Part shown: piece by piece, positions 15,067 through 22,797 of the stretch
Layout of the letters: every line of letters begins with the position of its first letter
Position numbering within the stretch: the stretch's first letter is position 1
Source of the DNA: a virus
Length of the DNA stretch: 36,138 nucleotides
Reading direction: 5' to 3' (one strand)
IMG/VR virus record: IMGVR_UViG_3300043438_003060
Span: 1 to 36,138 of that record
Translations under genes and position numbers: made by a program
Notes under the pieces: model-generated
The model's database searches: none
The model's input: the letters and a program-made list of their open reading frames with translations, nothing else
What the model was told of the DNA's origin: nothing

Positions 15067-15873
15067 ATGCCAGAAGGTCCGGAATGCAGACGAGTTTACG
15101 AGGGAATCTCGGAAATCGCTAAAACAAAAACAATTTCTCAATTTGAGGTACTAGGTGGCCGTTTCCTAAAAAGAGCGCCAGACCTTAATGTTAAAACATC
15201 GGTGCCAGTCCGTGTGACTGGCGGTGGAGTTAAGGGCAAATTCATCTGGCTGGAATTTAGTGACGAGACATGCCTGTGGATAACACTAGGAATGAGCGGG
15301 TACTGGTCAACTGCCATTAAACCTTATAGTCATTTCCGAATAGGCTTTGAAGATGGTACCTCTCTGTACTTTGTTGATCAGCGTAGATTTGGCACCTTAA
15401 AGTTCACAATGAAGTCGGAGCTTTCAAAAAAATTGGAGAGCCTTGGGCTTGACATGCTAAACGATCAAACTTCCAGCATGTATGATTTCGTTAGAAAGGT
15501 TGAGATTCCTAAGGTGCAGAAAAAAACTGTTGCTGAAATGCTAATGAATCAGTCTCTATTTGCTGGAGTTGGTAATTATATTAAATGTGAAATGCTCTAT
15601 CGCTCTAAAATATCCCCGTACAGATTGGTGCAAGATTTGACACAAGATGAGATTTGTCAATTATGGAATTGGGGTAAATTAATAATGAGAGCTTCATACG
15701 ATCAAGGCGGAGCAAGTATCAGAAATTATCGTCAAGTAAATGGAGAGCCTGGAGACTTTACTTTTGAGTTTGAAGTTTATGCTCAAAAATTGGATCCATT
15801 AGGTAACATAGTAATTAGAGAAGAAACACCAGACGGTCGCACAACACATTGGGTTCCAAGTCTACAATCATAG
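15067..15873 (+). CDS. Formamidopyrimidine-DNA glycosylase-like protein (Fpg/Nei) with zinc-less finger
   Basis: This 268-aa protein begins MPEGPE, giving the catalytic N-terminal Pro and Glu of the Fpg/Nei family. It has LGMSGYW and the H2TH region (AEMLMNQSLFAGVGNYIKCE). It should excise oxidised bases and cleave the abasic site. The C-terminal finger (VYAQKLDPLGNIVIREETP, then DGRTTHWVPSLQS) keeps the essential Arg and the hairpin, but all four zinc Cys are replaced. That is the zinc-less finger state known from NEIL1 and some viral Nei proteins. The TAG stop is part of the TAGTATAAT box that starts the next gene. It complements UvdE in phage DNA repair. Confidence 0.9.
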   Translation: MPEGPECRRVYEGISEIAKTKTISQFEVLGGRFLKRAPDLNVKTSVPVRVTGGGVKGKFIWLEFSDETCLWITLGMSGYWSTAIKPYSHFRIGFEDGTSLYFVDQRRFGTLKFTMKSELSKKLESLGLDMLNDQTSSMYDFVRKVEIPKVQKKTVAEMLMNQSLFAGVGNYIKCEMLYRSKISPYRLVQDLTQDEICQLWNWGKLIMRASYDQGGASIRNYRQVNGEPGDFTFEFEVYAQKLDPLGNIVIREETPDGRTTHWVPSLQS

Positions 15874-15879
15874 TATAAT
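15874..15879 (+). promoter_or_regulatory. Early-type promoter TAGTATAAT, 6 nt before ATG
   Basis: The box begins at the TAG stop of the Fpg-like gene and the hexamer ends exactly 6 nt before the ATG at 15886. Confidence 0.55.
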
Positions 15880-15885
15880 AAAAAC

Positions 15886-16239
15886 ATGAAAGATATTATT
15901 GACTTAGGTAATCTAGTATTTAGTCAGCTAGTAAAATCACATGGGGAACTTGAAGAGTCTAGGACCCTATTTCTTTATGGAATTACAGTTGGTTCAGATT
16001 GGCAAGTATTGGGTTCAGTAAAGGTCGTAATAATTGACCAAACTGGAGTATCAATTAATTTTGAAGATCCTGTAATTACTGATGTAAACAGTCAATGGAA
16101 ACAAATAATTACAAATCGCCAAGGAGTTAAAGCAGCAGCTGAGCTTTCAAAAATAAAATCAAATAATAAACAGTTTAAGGACGGGGAAACCTATGAATTT
16201 TGGCAAAATGACGGTCCTTGGAGAGAAATAAATTTTTAA
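15886..16239 (+). CDS. Protein of unknown function
   Basis: This is a 117-aa soluble protein with an N-terminal helix, a beta-rich middle (LGSVKVVIIDQTGVSINFED) and a polar end with two Trp residues (YEFWQNDGPW). No family is recognised. It is one of the four genes whose ATG lies 6 nt after a TAGTATAAT box and is followed at 2 nt by a very short gene and then thyA. It probably belongs to an early or middle unit with thyA. Confidence 0.6.
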   Translation: MKDIIDLGNLVFSQLVKSHGELEESRTLFLYGITVGSDWQVLGSVKVVIIDQTGVSINFEDPVITDVNSQWKQIITNRQGVKAAAELSKIKSNNKQFKDGETYEFWQNDGPWREINF

Positions 16240-16241
16240 CT

Positions 16242-16388
16242 ATGAACAAAGAAGAAGCAAAAGACGAATTAATCAAAGTATTATACAGTCAAGTAATGGA
16301 CTTATCAATGATGTCTAAAATTGAATTAGGTGATGACGTAATCGCTGAAATTAAACGACTTAAGCAAATTATTAATGAACCGTTTTAA
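16242..16388 (+). CDS. 48-aa helical protein of unknown function
   Basis: The frame from ATG 16242 to TAA 16388 encodes 48 aa (MNKEEAKDELIKVLYSQVMD, then MMSKIELGDDVIAEIKRLKQ). It fits tightly between its neighbours: 2 nt after the previous stop and 2 nt before the thyA ATG. The tight fit and charged amphipathic helices support a real gene. Function unknown; a small binding partner or regulator is possible. Confidence 0.6.
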   Translation: MNKEEAKDELIKVLYSQVMDLSMMSKIELGDDVIAEIKRLKQIINEPF

Positions 16389-16390
16389 TT

Positions 16391-17701
16391 ATGAATAGTT
16401 TAGATAAACAATATCAAGCACTACTCCAAGATATTTTAGATAATGGAGTAACTAAATCTGACCGAACAGGAACTGGAACAATTAGTGTATTTGGAAGACA
16501 AATCCGTCATAAAATGTCAGAAGGTTTTCCTTTACTTACAACTAAGAAGATGCCATTTAAAACTATTGTAACAGAATTGCTATGGTTCTTACGTGGTGAT
16601 ACAAACATTAAGTATTTAGTTGATAATAACTGTCATATTTGGGATGGTGATGCTTACAAGAATTTTGTAATAAAATCAAAGCAAAAATATGGAGAAGACT
16701 TTAGTGTACTATCAATGGAGCAATTCATAACAAGTTTAGAAGTCGATTCTGATTTTGCTGCTGAGTGGGGTGACTTAGGTCCAATCTATGGTAAGCAATG
16801 GAGAAAATGGAACAAAGTAAATTTTGATAACATGATAGTAGATTACAGTGGAGACAATACTGGATATACCTTACATGAACCTATAGATCAAATCCAAAAC
16901 CTAATCAACGACCTTAAAACAAATCCAGACTCAAGACGATTAATGGTTAATGCTTGGAACGTAGGAGAATTGGATTCAATGGTTCTTCCACCATGTCATT
17001 ATGGATTTCAAGTTTATACAAGAGAGTTAAGTTTGAATGATAGAGTATTAGAATTTGCAAAAAGAGATTTAGACCCTTCTGAGTTTAGAAGAGGTGGTAA
17101 TTATGGGACAGTAATTCCAGAAGAAAGGACATTAGAAGTTCTAAACAATCATAACATCCCAAAACGAACAATCTCATTAATGTGGAATCAACGTTCAGTT
17201 GATACCTTCTTAGGTTTACCATTCAATATTGCTTCTTATGGATTGTTATTGGAAATCATTGCTAAAGCAGTTAATATGGTTCCAGATGAATTAATTGGTA
17301 ACTTAGGCGATGTACATTTATATTCAAATCATATTGAACAAGCAAAGGAACAAATTGGTAGAAAGTATACACCAGAGGAAAGAACTCTAATGCTAAAAGA
17401 TGCAATGAGCTGGCATTTATACCATAAAGCAGTTAATGAACTAATGCCATTTGGTGGAGGTATGTCTGAGTATTATGATGCTCACAAAATTCCTTATCGA
17501 ACAAGAGAACCTTATCAATTACCTTCTTTAAATATTAATACTGAGTTTTGGGCTAGGGAAACTGAATATGGTCCATTAGATGCAGTCTCAGTATTTAATA
17601 ATTTCACTGATGATAATTTTTGCAAGTGTTTATTAGAAGAGGATATTCAATTAGCCAATTATCAATCACATTCATCAATTAAAGCACCTTTATCTAATTA
17701 A
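16391..17701 (+). CDS. thyA: Thymidylate synthase (ThyA), enlarged
   Basis: This protein converts dUMP to dTMP using methylene-tetrahydrofolate. Visible signatures are DRTGTGT with GFPLLTTKK at residues 24-53, ELLWFLRGDTN (62-72), YGKQWRKW, SRRLMVNAWNV (181-191) and the active-site PPCHYGFQVYT with Cys202. The dUMP/folate segments RSVDTFLGLPFNIASYGLLL and GDVHLYSNH follow. At 436 aa it is far longer than the usual 264-316. Insertions lie at about 92-128 and 212-258, and a C-terminal extension lies after about residue 360. The core residues are intact, so it should be active. It supports phage DNA synthesis with the guanylate kinase. Confidence 0.95.
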   Translation: MNSLDKQYQALLQDILDNGVTKSDRTGTGTISVFGRQIRHKMSEGFPLLTTKKMPFKTIVTELLWFLRGDTNIKYLVDNNCHIWDGDAYKNFVIKSKQKYGEDFSVLSMEQFITSLEVDSDFAAEWGDLGPIYGKQWRKWNKVNFDNMIVDYSGDNTGYTLHEPIDQIQNLINDLKTNPDSRRLMVNAWNVGELDSMVLPPCHYGFQVYTRELSLNDRVLEFAKRDLDPSEFRRGGNYGTVIPEERTLEVLNNHNIPKRTISLMWNQRSVDTFLGLPFNIASYGLLLEIIAKAVNMVPDELIGNLGDVHLYSNHIEQAKEQIGRKYTPEERTLMLKDAMSWHLYHKAVNELMPFGGGMSEYYDAHKIPYRTREPYQLPSLNINTEFWARETEYGPLDAVSVFNNFTDDNFCKCLLEEDIQLANYQSHSSIKAPLSN

Positions 17702-17704
17702 GAT

Positions 17705-18052
17705 ATGGAAATTAGAAAAATAACCTATAAGGAAGTTGATCATGAATTCAGCGAACTTAAACCTGACCTACTAGACGAATATGCAACCTATTATGGGTGC
17801 TTTATTAAAGATGAATTGGTTGGAGTTGTTTCGTATGTTGAACACGCTGCTGTAATTTATCTTTGCCATGCATATGTTAAAGAAGAACACAGAAGTCAGG
17901 GCATCTATAAATTATTGTGGAACTATAGAGACTCTAAAATAAAAGAATCAGATAAATCTATTTATGCACACTGTAATGTTGATAGTTTAAAATATTTTAT
18001 CAACAATGGATATGCAATTGAAAAGGCCCTATTTAAAGTAGTTAAATTATGA
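17705..18052 (+). CDS. GNAT-family N-acetyltransferase
   Basis: This 115-aa protein has the GNAT fold signature: a beta strand with AAVIYLCHAYV, then the acetyl-CoA loop EEHRSQGIYKLLW (R/Q-x-x-G-x-A/Y type motif A), and a C-terminal SLKYFINNGY segment where the usual F-x-x-x-G-F occurs. It would transfer an acyl group from CoA to an unknown amine, protein or small molecule. It lies 3 nt after thyA and overlaps the next ATG by 4 nt. A deacetylase-family enzyme at 23.6 kb makes acyl-group handling a recurring theme. Confidence 0.78.
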   Translation: MEIRKITYKEVDHEFSELKPDLLDEYATYYGCFIKDELVGVVSYVEHAAVIYLCHAYVKEEHRSQGIYKLLWNYRDSKIKESDKSIYAHCNVDSLKYFINNGYAIEKALFKVVKL

Positions 18053-18255
18053 AAAAAGTATTAAGAATTGAACCATATTGTTATAAAACATGGTCACCTG
18101 CATTTAAGCAAATTGGCTTAATTTCCCCGTATATTACCTATAATCCAGAAGGTCACTTTGTTGAATCTGGAGTTAGCTCTTGGCTATTAATAGTAAGTTT
18201 TAATATACTAATTTGGGATTTTGGATTCAGGATCTATTATGATCTTGAATATTAA
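18049..18255 (+). CDS. Small protein of unknown function
   Basis: This is a 68-aa protein with an aromatic, basic start and a hydrophobic C-terminal half (WLLIVSFNILIWDFGFRIYY) that could be one membrane segment. Its ATG overlaps the GNAT stop, and its stop shares TTAA (18252-18255) with the stop of the converging murein hydrolase gene. No family is recognised. Confidence 0.55.
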   Translation: MKKVLRIEPYCYKTWSPAFKQIGLISPYITYNPEGHFVESGVSSWLLIVSFNILIWDFGFRIYYDLEY

Positions 18256-19586
18256 GCAGTCTGAGTTGAGGTTAATGAATTAGCAAAAGCTTTTGCTTTT
18301 TGTAAACCGACTGAAACAACTGCTCCATCTAATGAAGTCCCCCAACCTGCGTTAGACCTAATATAGTCAGTAACTGCTGAATCTAAATCTGAATAGTTAT
18401 TTGGATTTTTACCATGTCTCTTAAATGAATCAATAAAATATAGGATTGCAAATTCTGCTGCAATCTCAGGTTTTTCAAGAAGTTCAGGATTTTTAACAAT
18501 ATCAATACTACCTAAAGACTGGTTTGACTTATTATAAATCTTTTGTAGGTTTTCGTAATTTCCTTTAAATGTTATTCCATTAAAACCGCGGCCTCTGTAT
18601 TTTTCTCCATCTCCTGGTTCAGTATTGCCGTACATTCCTCCATATACTGCTTCCCAAAATTTACTGTCAAAGCCAGTTTTGCCTAATTGTTTCCAACCTT
18701 CAATTTCTTGATCTGAATATTTTGAAATTCTGGCTCCAAATACTTCTTTCATTCTTGCAATTGATGTACTAAAATACGAAGTTTCACTACCACCTTTTGA
18801 AGACTCTTTTGAAATTACTCCTAAAATTGCTTTACGTGCAAATTCATTTGTTATTCCATTTTTGTCCATTGACTTTTCTAATGCAACCATATTTTCTTTT
18901 GGAAAGCCGCCTCCAGATTTAAAGTTAGTACCTTTACCTGCAGTCAATGAAGTTGAATATTTGTCTAATTCTGCTTGAGAAAAATTCTTTTCTTTTAATT
19001 TAGCAATAAGCCTCTTAATTAAGTCCGAGTCAATTACAATACCGCTGCTAGATAAATTACCAGCAGGTGCTTCCGCTCCGGTTAAGCCACTAACTGTAAT
19101 TGGATCATCGACTTTGGCATTTGCTGTTTTTGAATTTTCTGCACTTTTGCCATATGATAAATGAAAGTGACCGCCAGTAGCAGCCGCAGTTGGATTAGAG
19201 TATTCATCAATATAACTAAAGCCTGGAGTTCCAGCTGAAATTCTGTCTAATATAGTAATCATTTGTTTACGAGCTTCTCCAGAATTTGGAGTTATGGCTA
19301 AGTCAATTGCTTGGCCTTTAGTATGTCGACTCACATATGATAAATTATGGTGAAATGCATCATTGCCTCCAGTAACTGTAACTTTAACAGTTGGTGCAAG
19401 TTTTTTAAATTCTTCAAGAACTACTTTTGTAATCTTTTGAATATCATCAGTAATATCTCCACCGCTGCTAATCTCAGAAGATTTTTCAGAATATCCTAGC
19501 TCAGCTAAGGTATCTCTAAGCTCGTCAGATTGAGAGGCTTCATTAAGCGCACGTTTAAAGTCAGTATATGATTTGATTTTGGTCAT
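18252..19586 (-). CDS. Two-domain murein hydrolase (M15 peptidase + GH19) with capsid-targeting-like N-terminus
   Basis: This is a 444-aa protein. Residues 1-17 (MTKIKSYTDFKRALNE-A) match the capsid-targeting/propeptide pattern. Residues about 45-147 are an M15-type LD/DD-peptidase with zinc ligands in SRHTKGQAIDLAI (His88, Asp95) and GGHFHLSYG (His142). Residues about 185-440 are a GH19-type lysozyme with candidate catalytic Glu261 in SKESSKGG and the family hallmark GDGEKYRGRGFNGITFKGNY (325-344). It should cut both peptide cross-links and glycan strands. It overlaps the upstream peptidoglycan-binding gene by one base. A packaged or tail-associated wall-opening role is suggested by the N-terminus and late box; an endolysin role for lysis is the alternative. 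Confidence 0.88.
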   Translation of the reverse strand: MTKIKSYTDFKRALNEASQSDELRDTLAELGYSEKSSEISSGGDITDDIQKITKVVLEEFKKLAPTVKVTVTGGNDAFHHNLSYVSRHTKGQAIDLAITPNSGEARKQMITILDRISAGTPGFSYIDEYSNPTAAATGGHFHLSYGKSAENSKTANAKVDDPITVSGLTGAEAPAGNLSSSGIVIDSDLIKRLIAKLKEKNFSQAELDKYSTSLTAGKGTNFKSGGGFPKENMVALEKSMDKNGITNEFARKAILGVISKESSKGGSETSYFSTSIARMKEVFGARISKYSDQEIEGWKQLGKTGFDSKFWEAVYGGMYGNTEPGDGEKYRGRGFNGITFKGNYENLQKIYNKSNQSLGSIDIVKNPELLEKPEIAAEFAILYFIDSFKRHGKNPNNYSDLDSAVTDYIRSNAGWGTSLDGAVVSVGLQKAKAFANSLTSTQTA

Positions 19587-19951
19587 TATATTCCCTGATC
19601 TTTTTTAGTAGCTTCATTAAACTTCTTGATTGCATCAGCTGTTTCTGGTCCAAAATAGCCATCTACTCCAAATTTTGGAAGTGAATAACCTAGGAACATT
19701 AAGGCAGTTTGAATATTTTCAATCATCTTTGAATATTGCATTTCTCCTGTTTTTTGAACGGGTACTGACTTATTTTCTCTTGCAAAATCTTCAAGTGTTT
19801 TATAAAATTCAGAAAGTTTATCGTCAATTAGCTCCTGATTGTCAGTATTACCCTGTTTCTTAGCTGTGCCCTCTTCGCTCTTTCCGGTTAACCAGTCTAA
19901 AAAACGGCCTTCGTTAAGGTTTGAATTAAATTCAGTAAAGGTTTTAATCAT
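19586..19951 (-). CDS. Capsid-targeted peptidoglycan-binding protein
   Basis: This 121-aa protein begins MIKTFTEFNSNLNE-G, a clear capsid-targeting/propeptide match with cleavage expected after residue 14. After a charged linker, residues 72-112 form a PG_binding_1 domain (IENIQTALMFLGY, then GVDGYFGPETADAIKKFNE), including the typical VDGxFGPxTxxAI core. It directly precedes the murein hydrolase, whose ATG overlaps its stop (TAATG), and would target or anchor a partner on the cell wall. Two late boxes lie upstream. Confidence 0.85.
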   Translation of the reverse strand: MIKTFTEFNSNLNEGRFLDWLTGKSEEGTAKKQGNTDNQELIDDKLSEFYKTLEDFARENKSVPVQKTGEMQYSKMIENIQTALMFLGYSLPKFGVDGYFGPETADAIKKFNEATKKDQGI

Positions 19952-19964
19952 GGTAAACTTTAAA

Positions 19965-19999
19965 TATTTATTGTGTACTATATTGTAAAGTTATTTATC
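19965..19999 (-). promoter_or_regulatory. Two late-type boxes on minus strand
   Basis: On the minus strand, AATAAATA (19965-19972) and GATAAATAA (19991-19999) lie 13 and 39 nt before the ATG at 19951. The second has the canonical flanks seen elsewhere and is probably the main site. Confidence 0.5.
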
Positions 20000-20000
20000 T

Positions 20001-20753
20001 ATGCCTGAATCAATTAAAAGAGTTGTGCTGAATGGATTTAGATACTATCAAGTATCTGATTCAACTGGAATACTGGGAACTTTCCCAAGTGTAACGTCTG
20101 TACTTGGAGATACCTCTGATAAATCTGGACTTGATGCTTGGAGAAACCGAATCGGTCACCAAAAAGCCGATCAAATCGGACAAGATGCAGCCAACCGTGG
20201 AACTGTAATGCACAGGTTATGCGAAATCTATCTTAATTTGCCACAGTCAATGTCTGCCAAGGACAGACTCGAGGACACTTTGTCCTTGGCCAGAATAGAC
20301 GATGAGATTGATCAATTTGATAATCGAGCAAAAATTGTAGGTGGCATGCTCTTCTATAATTTTATAAAATCAAAGTCGTTTGATGAAATTAAACGGGTAA
20401 TTGCCCAAGAGCGATTCTTATGGACTGCTAGGGATGGTGGATTTGCTGGTACCGTTGATAATGTTTCTGAATTAATAACTGGTGACCATGCAATTGTAGA
20501 TTTTAAGACAGCTCGTAAACCAAAGGAAGAAAAATGGATTGAAGACTATAAAAATCAAGTTGCAGCATATTCAGTTGCAGTTTGGGATCGCATGCAGGTT
20601 AAAACTGTTACTTGCAGAATTTGGATTTCAAATGAAGTAAATTTAGCTCCACAGCACTTTAGAATGGACTCTAGCGAAATGCGAGAATACTATTTTAAAT
20701 TCAGAGAAAGACTAGCCGACTTCTATAAGAAGAATCCACCAATTGTACTTTAG
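20001..20753 (+). CDS. PD-(D/E)XK nuclease (RecB/Cas4-like exonuclease)
   Basis: This 250-aa protein shows the RecB/Cas4-type nuclease core. It has an N-terminal RGTVMHRLCEIYL helix (motif I His/Glu), then GFAGTVDNVSEL with the metal-binding Asp, IVDFKTARKPK (D-F-K) and KNQVAAYSVAVW (Q-x-x-x-Y motif). Such nucleases process DNA ends in phage recombination and replication. No iron-sulfur Cys set is visible, so it is closer to a stand-alone RecB-type nuclease than to Cas4. It faces the late peptidoglycan-binding gene and converges on a virion gene with interlocking stops (20750-20753). Confidence 0.78.
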   Translation: MPESIKRVVLNGFRYYQVSDSTGILGTFPSVTSVLGDTSDKSGLDAWRNRIGHQKADQIGQDAANRGTVMHRLCEIYLNLPQSMSAKDRLEDTLSLARIDDEIDQFDNRAKIVGGMLFYNFIKSKSFDEIKRVIAQERFLWTARDGGFAGTVDNVSELITGDHAIVDFKTARKPKEEKWIEDYKNQVAAYSVAVWDRMQVKTVTCRIWISNEVNLAPQHFRMDSSEMREYYFKFRERLADFYKKNPPIVL

Positions 20754-22714
20754 ACAATCTCAGTTCGGTCAGTGATCTTTCTTAAAAGATCTAATCTAAC
20801 TGGAGTAGGTCTTTCAGCTCCACCAAATGTTCTTAAGTAAATAAATGGCTGATTTGCAGTATTTCTGGTTGTATAATCACATTTAGATAAAATACCCCAA
20901 TTGTTTTGGTGATTTGCAATATAGTAGTGATCTCCGGCTCTGGCCATTAATTTATCCTGTTCAGTAACAGGTTCAAGGCTTAGGGCAACTAACCCCATTC
21001 CAACAAATGGACCTTCAACTGTTTTACCAGTAACTACATTAATTAGCATAATATTACGAGGATTGCTAATTAATTCTTGCGGGCTTTCAACTGACCTTGT
21101 TGCTCTACCTATTTTTTCAACTGCTACAAATACTGGAACTCCAGCGGCTCCTCTAAGGGTTGCTTGTTGAGGTTCTGCTAGAACTACAAATTTTGCAAAA
21201 TTACCAGTTCTGATTTTCTTAAGCAGGTCAAGATTATCTAAAGTTTGGCGATTATTAACAGCCTGTTTTAATTCAGTTCCAGTAAAATCAAGTTTACCAA
21301 ATAAGGCTTTGTCTGCAGTTCTGGCCAAGTTTTGAGAACGATCTCTTTCAATACGTTCTCTTTCTGCTTGAGCTTCAGCATCTCGGCGTTGTTGAATTAC
21401 TTCAGGGCGTAATCTATTGCTAATAAAGGTTTTGCCAGCTGGGGTTAAGTTAACCCTATCTAAGTCAGGAATACTTTCAATATTTACTTTAACCCAAATT
21501 GATTTATCATTTGTTGTTCGGGTATCGCCTGCATCGCCTGGAGTAAGTTCACCTTGCTCAATTCTGATAGCATCATTAATACCTACCGCAATATAAGTTC
21601 CGTTACGTACATCAACCACTTGTCTAATTGGTAAGCTACCGTAGCTTGCATCATACAGGTAGCTTTTAACTACAATAAAGTCGCCAACTTGCCATTCTGC
21701 ATCTGGCTCTGCACCAAATTGTGTAATACGAGTAGCAAGACGTTGCCTAGTTTCAGCCTCTTCACGAGTTCTACGCTCTCTATCTGCAATTGCTTGGCGT
21801 TCTGCTCTTTCTCTGTCAAGACGTTGAACTTCTGATCTAGCTGCATTAATTGAGGTTAATTTCTCAGTTGGTATACGGCCGTCTCGGCCTAATGAAGTTA
21901 AATAATCATCATCTAATTTTGTTAAAAATGTATCAGGTAAAAGTCCAAGAAGTTCATCATCAATATCAAATCTGTCCGGTTTTGTGTTATTAAAACCAAT
22001 TTGACGTTCAATAAATCTTTCAGCTACATCAATTTTTGATTGAGTGCTTATACTTTTATCCATTGCCATCCAACTACCTGGACCAATTATTGCTAGCGCA
22101 TCATCAACTGACGGTGTTCCATCTGGGTTTGCTTTATAGTCTAACAATGACCCCCAAGCTTTGTCCTTTTCGGTAGTTCCACTTGAATTTGATGAAATAT
22201 AACCTGCATATTTTAATAGTGTTCGGTACAATTTGTAACCTAATCCTGTACCCCTAAGCGCTGGTCTAATTCCATCATTTGGGAAATGGCTGCGTTGAAA
22301 TGAGCTAGGCTCTTCAGTTCTAAGATAAACTGACGTACCGGATGGATACACATCTCTCCATTTACCAAAATCCTCTTTCATTCGCCCTTCATCAAGTTGC
22401 TTAATTTCCTTGAGTAAATCAACAATAGGTTGTGGAAATTTTGGATAATAGTCTCTGGTATTACTGGGCTTTTCCATTGTAATCTCAAGTCTAGAAACCT
22501 GTTTTAGTGCACGAGTTAAATCAGCAGCAACTTCTGTATAACTTCTGCGAACTGGCTGATTTGCCATACGCTCTCTACGAGTAACTGTTTCTTGTCTAGC
22601 TCTACCGATATGACTTCCAGCTAATCGTTCAGGGCGTTTAACTCCCATTTCATCAACTAGTCCACCCTGATTAATATTTGATTCATTAATTGCTTCTATA
22701 AAAGACTTTGCCAT
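20750..22714 (-). CDS. Large capsid-targeted protein with GNAT-like segment and coiled-coil regions
   Basis: This 654-aa protein starts MAKSFIEAINE-S, a short clear capsid-targeting/propeptide match. Residues about 130-175 include RTEEPSSFQRSHFPNDGIRP followed by LRGTGLGYKLYRTLLKYAG, which resembles acetyl-CoA-binding motif A of GNAT enzymes. Two highly charged Arg/Glu helices at about 297-327 and 433-458 look like coiled coils. Between and after them are repeated beta-rich modules with similar wording (WQVGDFIVVKSYLYDASYG and AGDHYYIANHQNNWGIL). It has a late box upstream. Likely a virion-packaged protein; the acetyltransferase-like reading is tentative, since the rest of the GNAT fold is not obvious. 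Confidence 0.55.
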   Translation of the reverse strand: MAKSFIEAINESNINQGGLVDEMGVKRPERLAGSHIGRARQETVTRRERMANQPVRRSYTEVAADLTRALKQVSRLEITMEKPSNTRDYYPKFPQPIVDLLKEIKQLDEGRMKEDFGKWRDVYPSGTSVYLRTEEPSSFQRSHFPNDGIRPALRGTGLGYKLYRTLLKYAGYISSNSSGTTEKDKAWGSLLDYKANPDGTPSVDDALAIIGPGSWMAMDKSISTQSKIDVAERFIERQIGFNNTKPDRFDIDDELLGLLPDTFLTKLDDDYLTSLGRDGRIPTEKLTSINAARSEVQRLDRERAERQAIADRERRTREEAETRQRLATRITQFGAEPDAEWQVGDFIVVKSYLYDASYGSLPIRQVVDVRNGTYIAVGINDAIRIEQGELTPGDAGDTRTTNDKSIWVKVNIESIPDLDRVNLTPAGKTFISNRLRPEVIQQRRDAEAQAERERIERDRSQNLARTADKALFGKLDFTGTELKQAVNNRQTLDNLDLLKKIRTGNFAKFVVLAEPQQATLRGAAGVPVFVAVEKIGRATRSVESPQELISNPRNIMLINVVTGKTVEGPFVGMGLVALSLEPVTEQDKLMARAGDHYYIANHQNNWGILSKCDYTTRNTANQPFIYLRTFGGAERPTPVRLDLLRKITDRTEIV

Positions 22715-22739
22715 AATTATATAAAAAATACTTTTTAGT

Positions 22740-22748
22740 TATTTATTC
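22740..22748 (-). promoter_or_regulatory. Late-type promoter box on minus strand (GAATAAATA)
   Basis: GAATAAATACT reads on the minus strand, 25 nt before the ATG at 22714. Confidence 0.5.
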
Positions 22749-22797
22749 CTGAATCCGGTTAGATAACCATAGTAGAATACTTAAAAAGATTTAAACA

